A stretch of 63,721 nt of DNA, taken from contig DUED01000017.1 in assembly GCA_011176685.1 (NCBI GenBank), forward strand, positions 1 through 63,721, read 5' to 3'. Numbering within the stretch: the first letter of the stretch is position 1; every line of letters starts with the position of its first letter. Positions 62,639-63,721 of the stretch are shown piece by piece. The position numbers were made by a program, and so were the translations under genes. The notes under the pieces are model-generated. The model saw only the letters and a list, made by a program, of their open reading frames with translations. It had not been told where the DNA came from and did no database searches. This stretch comes from Anaerolineae bacterium. Lineage in GTDB: Bacteria; Chloroflexota; Anaerolineae; Anaerolineales; Anaerolineaceae.

Positions 62639-63640
62639 TTACTCATCAGCAATTATTTGGTCAACCCCATACCATAATGCAGCACATCTGTTCACCCAAT
62701 AATCTGGTTCCGGTTGCAATTCAATAGTCAGATAAAAGCTATCAATTGCCGGTACTAGTATTTCTTTTTCACCTTGCTTAATTTTTTCAAGAATATAAGC
62801 ATGTCTTGTATCCCAAAGTGATGCGCGTTCATGATATTCTGGATATTCACTAAATACTTTTATTCCAGCGTGAACAAAATAAATTGCTAAAATTAAAATT
62901 AATAAGATTTGCAGAGCATCAGATAGATATTCAAATCTATAAATTTTTTCCCTGAATAACCATCCGACACACAGTCCGATTATAAAAAACGTGACTATAA
63001 TGATAAATGTCGCCGGCATCAAACCTCTTGCATCGGGATACGCCCGCAATGCATATAAACTGGGCAAAATATTCGCTACAATTATCAAATAAGATATAAA
63101 AATAGTAACAAAGCCAAATATTATTGTCTCTTTAAAACCGATAAATGGTGTCTCTGTTTGTAACGATATCAGTATAGCGATTAATAGGACTGCTAAAATT
63201 GGAATCGAATAACCCCTGATTGAATACTCAATAAAATTTAATCCGAAAACAGGCCCAAATTCGAATAGTTTATTTATATTATTTGGAAGTCCGGCATTCA
63301 ATTGCCGTTCATAATTATTGGGGCAAAGAACAAGAATAACTAACCCAATGATTGAAACCGCCACGATAATCGCGGTCGCCAGTAACATATTTTTATTTTT
63401 TTCTCTAAAAATAAAAAATGAGAACAAAAAAGTCCAGAAAGAGAATTGGACAACAGCTCCTGCTTCACTAAAGCCAGATGCTAATAATGTTAACAAAGCT
63501 AGGATATATAAGAGGTGCTTATTTTTTTTATATATATATTCAAGAAAGAAATACCCAATCCATATATTAAAAATTATTGGATAAAAGTATGGCAAGCTAG
63601 TGTAACAAATTTTCTGTAAATTCAAAAAAGAGTAGATCAC
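62639..63640 (-). CDS. Membrane protein, 5' end cut off by an insertion
   Basis: A polytopic protein of at least 333 residues with eight or more helices, a short outer loop with CPNNYERQLNAGLPNNINK, and a soluble C-terminal tail (WDTRHAYILEKIKQGEKEIL). It resembles large glycosyltransferase-like membrane proteins of the DUF6056 group, which are longer. The frame starts inside what looks like IS sequence (63632-63640), so the N-terminal part is missing and the gene is likely inactive. It is AT-richer than its neighbours. Family assignment is tentative. Confidence 0.55.
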   Translation of the reverse strand: MIYSFLNLQKICYTSLPYFYPIIFNIWIGYFFLEYIYKKNKHLLYILALLTLLASGFSEAGAVVQFSFWTFLFSFFIFREKNKNMLLATAIIVAVSIIGLVILVLCPNNYERQLNAGLPNNINKLFEFGPVFGLNFIEYSIRGYSIPILAVLLIAILISLQTETPFIGFKETIIFGFVTIFISYLIIVANILPSLYALRAYPDARGLMPATFIIIVTFFIIGLCVGWLFREKIYRFEYLSDALQILLILILAIYFVHAGIKVFSEYPEYHERASLWDTRHAYILEKIKQGEKEILVPAIDSFYLTIELQPEPDYWVNRCAALWYGVDQIIADE

Positions 63641-63694
63641 GGTATCCTTTCAGAAGCATGAAAAACCAAAGAAAGGATGATAACCATGATCTAC
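63632..63694. repeat. Imperfect inverted repeat at the left end of an IS element
   Basis: GTAGATCACGGTATCCTTTC (63632-63651) is nearly the reverse complement of GAAAGGATGATAACCATGAT and the next four bases (63671-63694), with a four-base gap. The right arm covers the ribosome site and start codon of the transposase-like ORF, so the mRNA start could be hidden in a stem. Confidence 0.6.
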
Positions 63695-63721
63695 GATAAA
63701 GATTGTACATTACCAAAAGAA
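63686..63721 (+). mobile_element. Start of a likely IS256-family transposase, cut by the window end
   Basis: ATG at 63686 behind GAAAGGATG opens MIYDKDCTLPKE. Acidic residues then a TLPxE motif are how many IS256-type (Mutator-like) transposases start. Only 12 codons are in the window, so the call is tentative. Confidence 0.45.

Noticed and set aside
62532-62702. Plus-strand frame of about 56 codons (MSQLSAFNHGKRPFWQ...)
   Set aside because: It runs antisense into the membrane-protein gene, and no ribosome site or recognised family supports it.
1-63721. CRISPR arrays, rRNA and tRNA genes
   Set aside because: No regularly spaced repeats with unique spacers were seen, and no tRNA or rRNA signatures. 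The 21-base array at 14248 has no spacers. Small RNAs cannot be excluded by eye.

Overview
The window reads as one contig of a non-photosynthetic Chloroflexota bacterium, most likely a fermentative, anaerobic member of the Anaerolineae class. This is inferred, not proven. The support is a biotin-dependent sodium-pumping decarboxylase operon, Thr/Pro-rich surface proteins and lipoproteins, bactofilin and BtpA-type genes, E. coli-like TTGACA/TATAAT promoters, many palindromic dispersed repeats, and a complete ubiquitin-like conjugation operon of a kind known from some Chloroflexota. I found no rRNA, tRNA or CRISPR array.

Layout. 1-1.1 kb: end of a PglD/NeuD-like acyltransferase and a bactofilin. 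1.1-2.1 kb: repeats, a broken ORF and a cold-shock gene. 2.1-15.6 kb: a defence and selfish-gene island with an HTH protein, an Abi remnant, an ImmA/IrrE plus DUF4411 PIN pair, a four-gene type I restriction operon, an MFS transporter and a broken wHTH/nucleotidyltransferase pair. Similar palindromes lie at both edges. 16-18.1 kb: a sugar aminotransferase and a membrane protein. 18.2-21.8 kb: the sodium-pumping methylmalonyl-CoA decarboxylase operon. 21.8-30.1 kb: a degenerate response regulator, a bifunctional nuclease, a replication cluster (dnaB, a DnaD-domain gene, a double-AAA+ helicase loader), an aldolase pseudogene and polA. 30.2-33.7 kb: ManNAcA-nucleotide synthesis and a glycosyltransferase. 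33.7-41.2 kb: a phosphoribosyltransferase, an alkaline-phosphatase-fold protein, an orphan solute-binding lipoprotein with membrane partners, and a chelatase-like AAA+/vWA pair. 41.5-46.7 kb: a GpsA-like dehydrogenase and an ECF transporter. 46.8-47.6 kb: a PPK2 pseudogene.

47.69-54.23 kb is the most interesting part. It is one transcription unit with a strong promoter, a palindromic operator on the start site and a terminator. It encodes a GntR-type winged helix fused to an E1-like enzyme, a membrane-anchored RING-like protein, a Ubl-E2 fusion, a free Ubl, a JAMM isopeptidase, a membrane protein with an FHA-like tail, and a vWA lipoprotein. Together these make an apparently complete, membrane-associated and self-regulated ubiquitin-like conjugation and removal pathway.

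54.4-63.7 kb: a sugar-kinase remnant and a BtpA-family gene, a PlsY-like gene, several small or broken genes, a class III aminotransferase and an SDR, an SPFH protein, an RRM protein, a second cold-shock gene with a leader like the first, and a membrane-protein gene cut off by the start of a likely IS256-type element at the right edge. The window is rich in decayed genes (Abi, aldolase, PPK2, FGGY kinase, VOC, LuxR and others), which points to ongoing gene loss around the repeats and islands.
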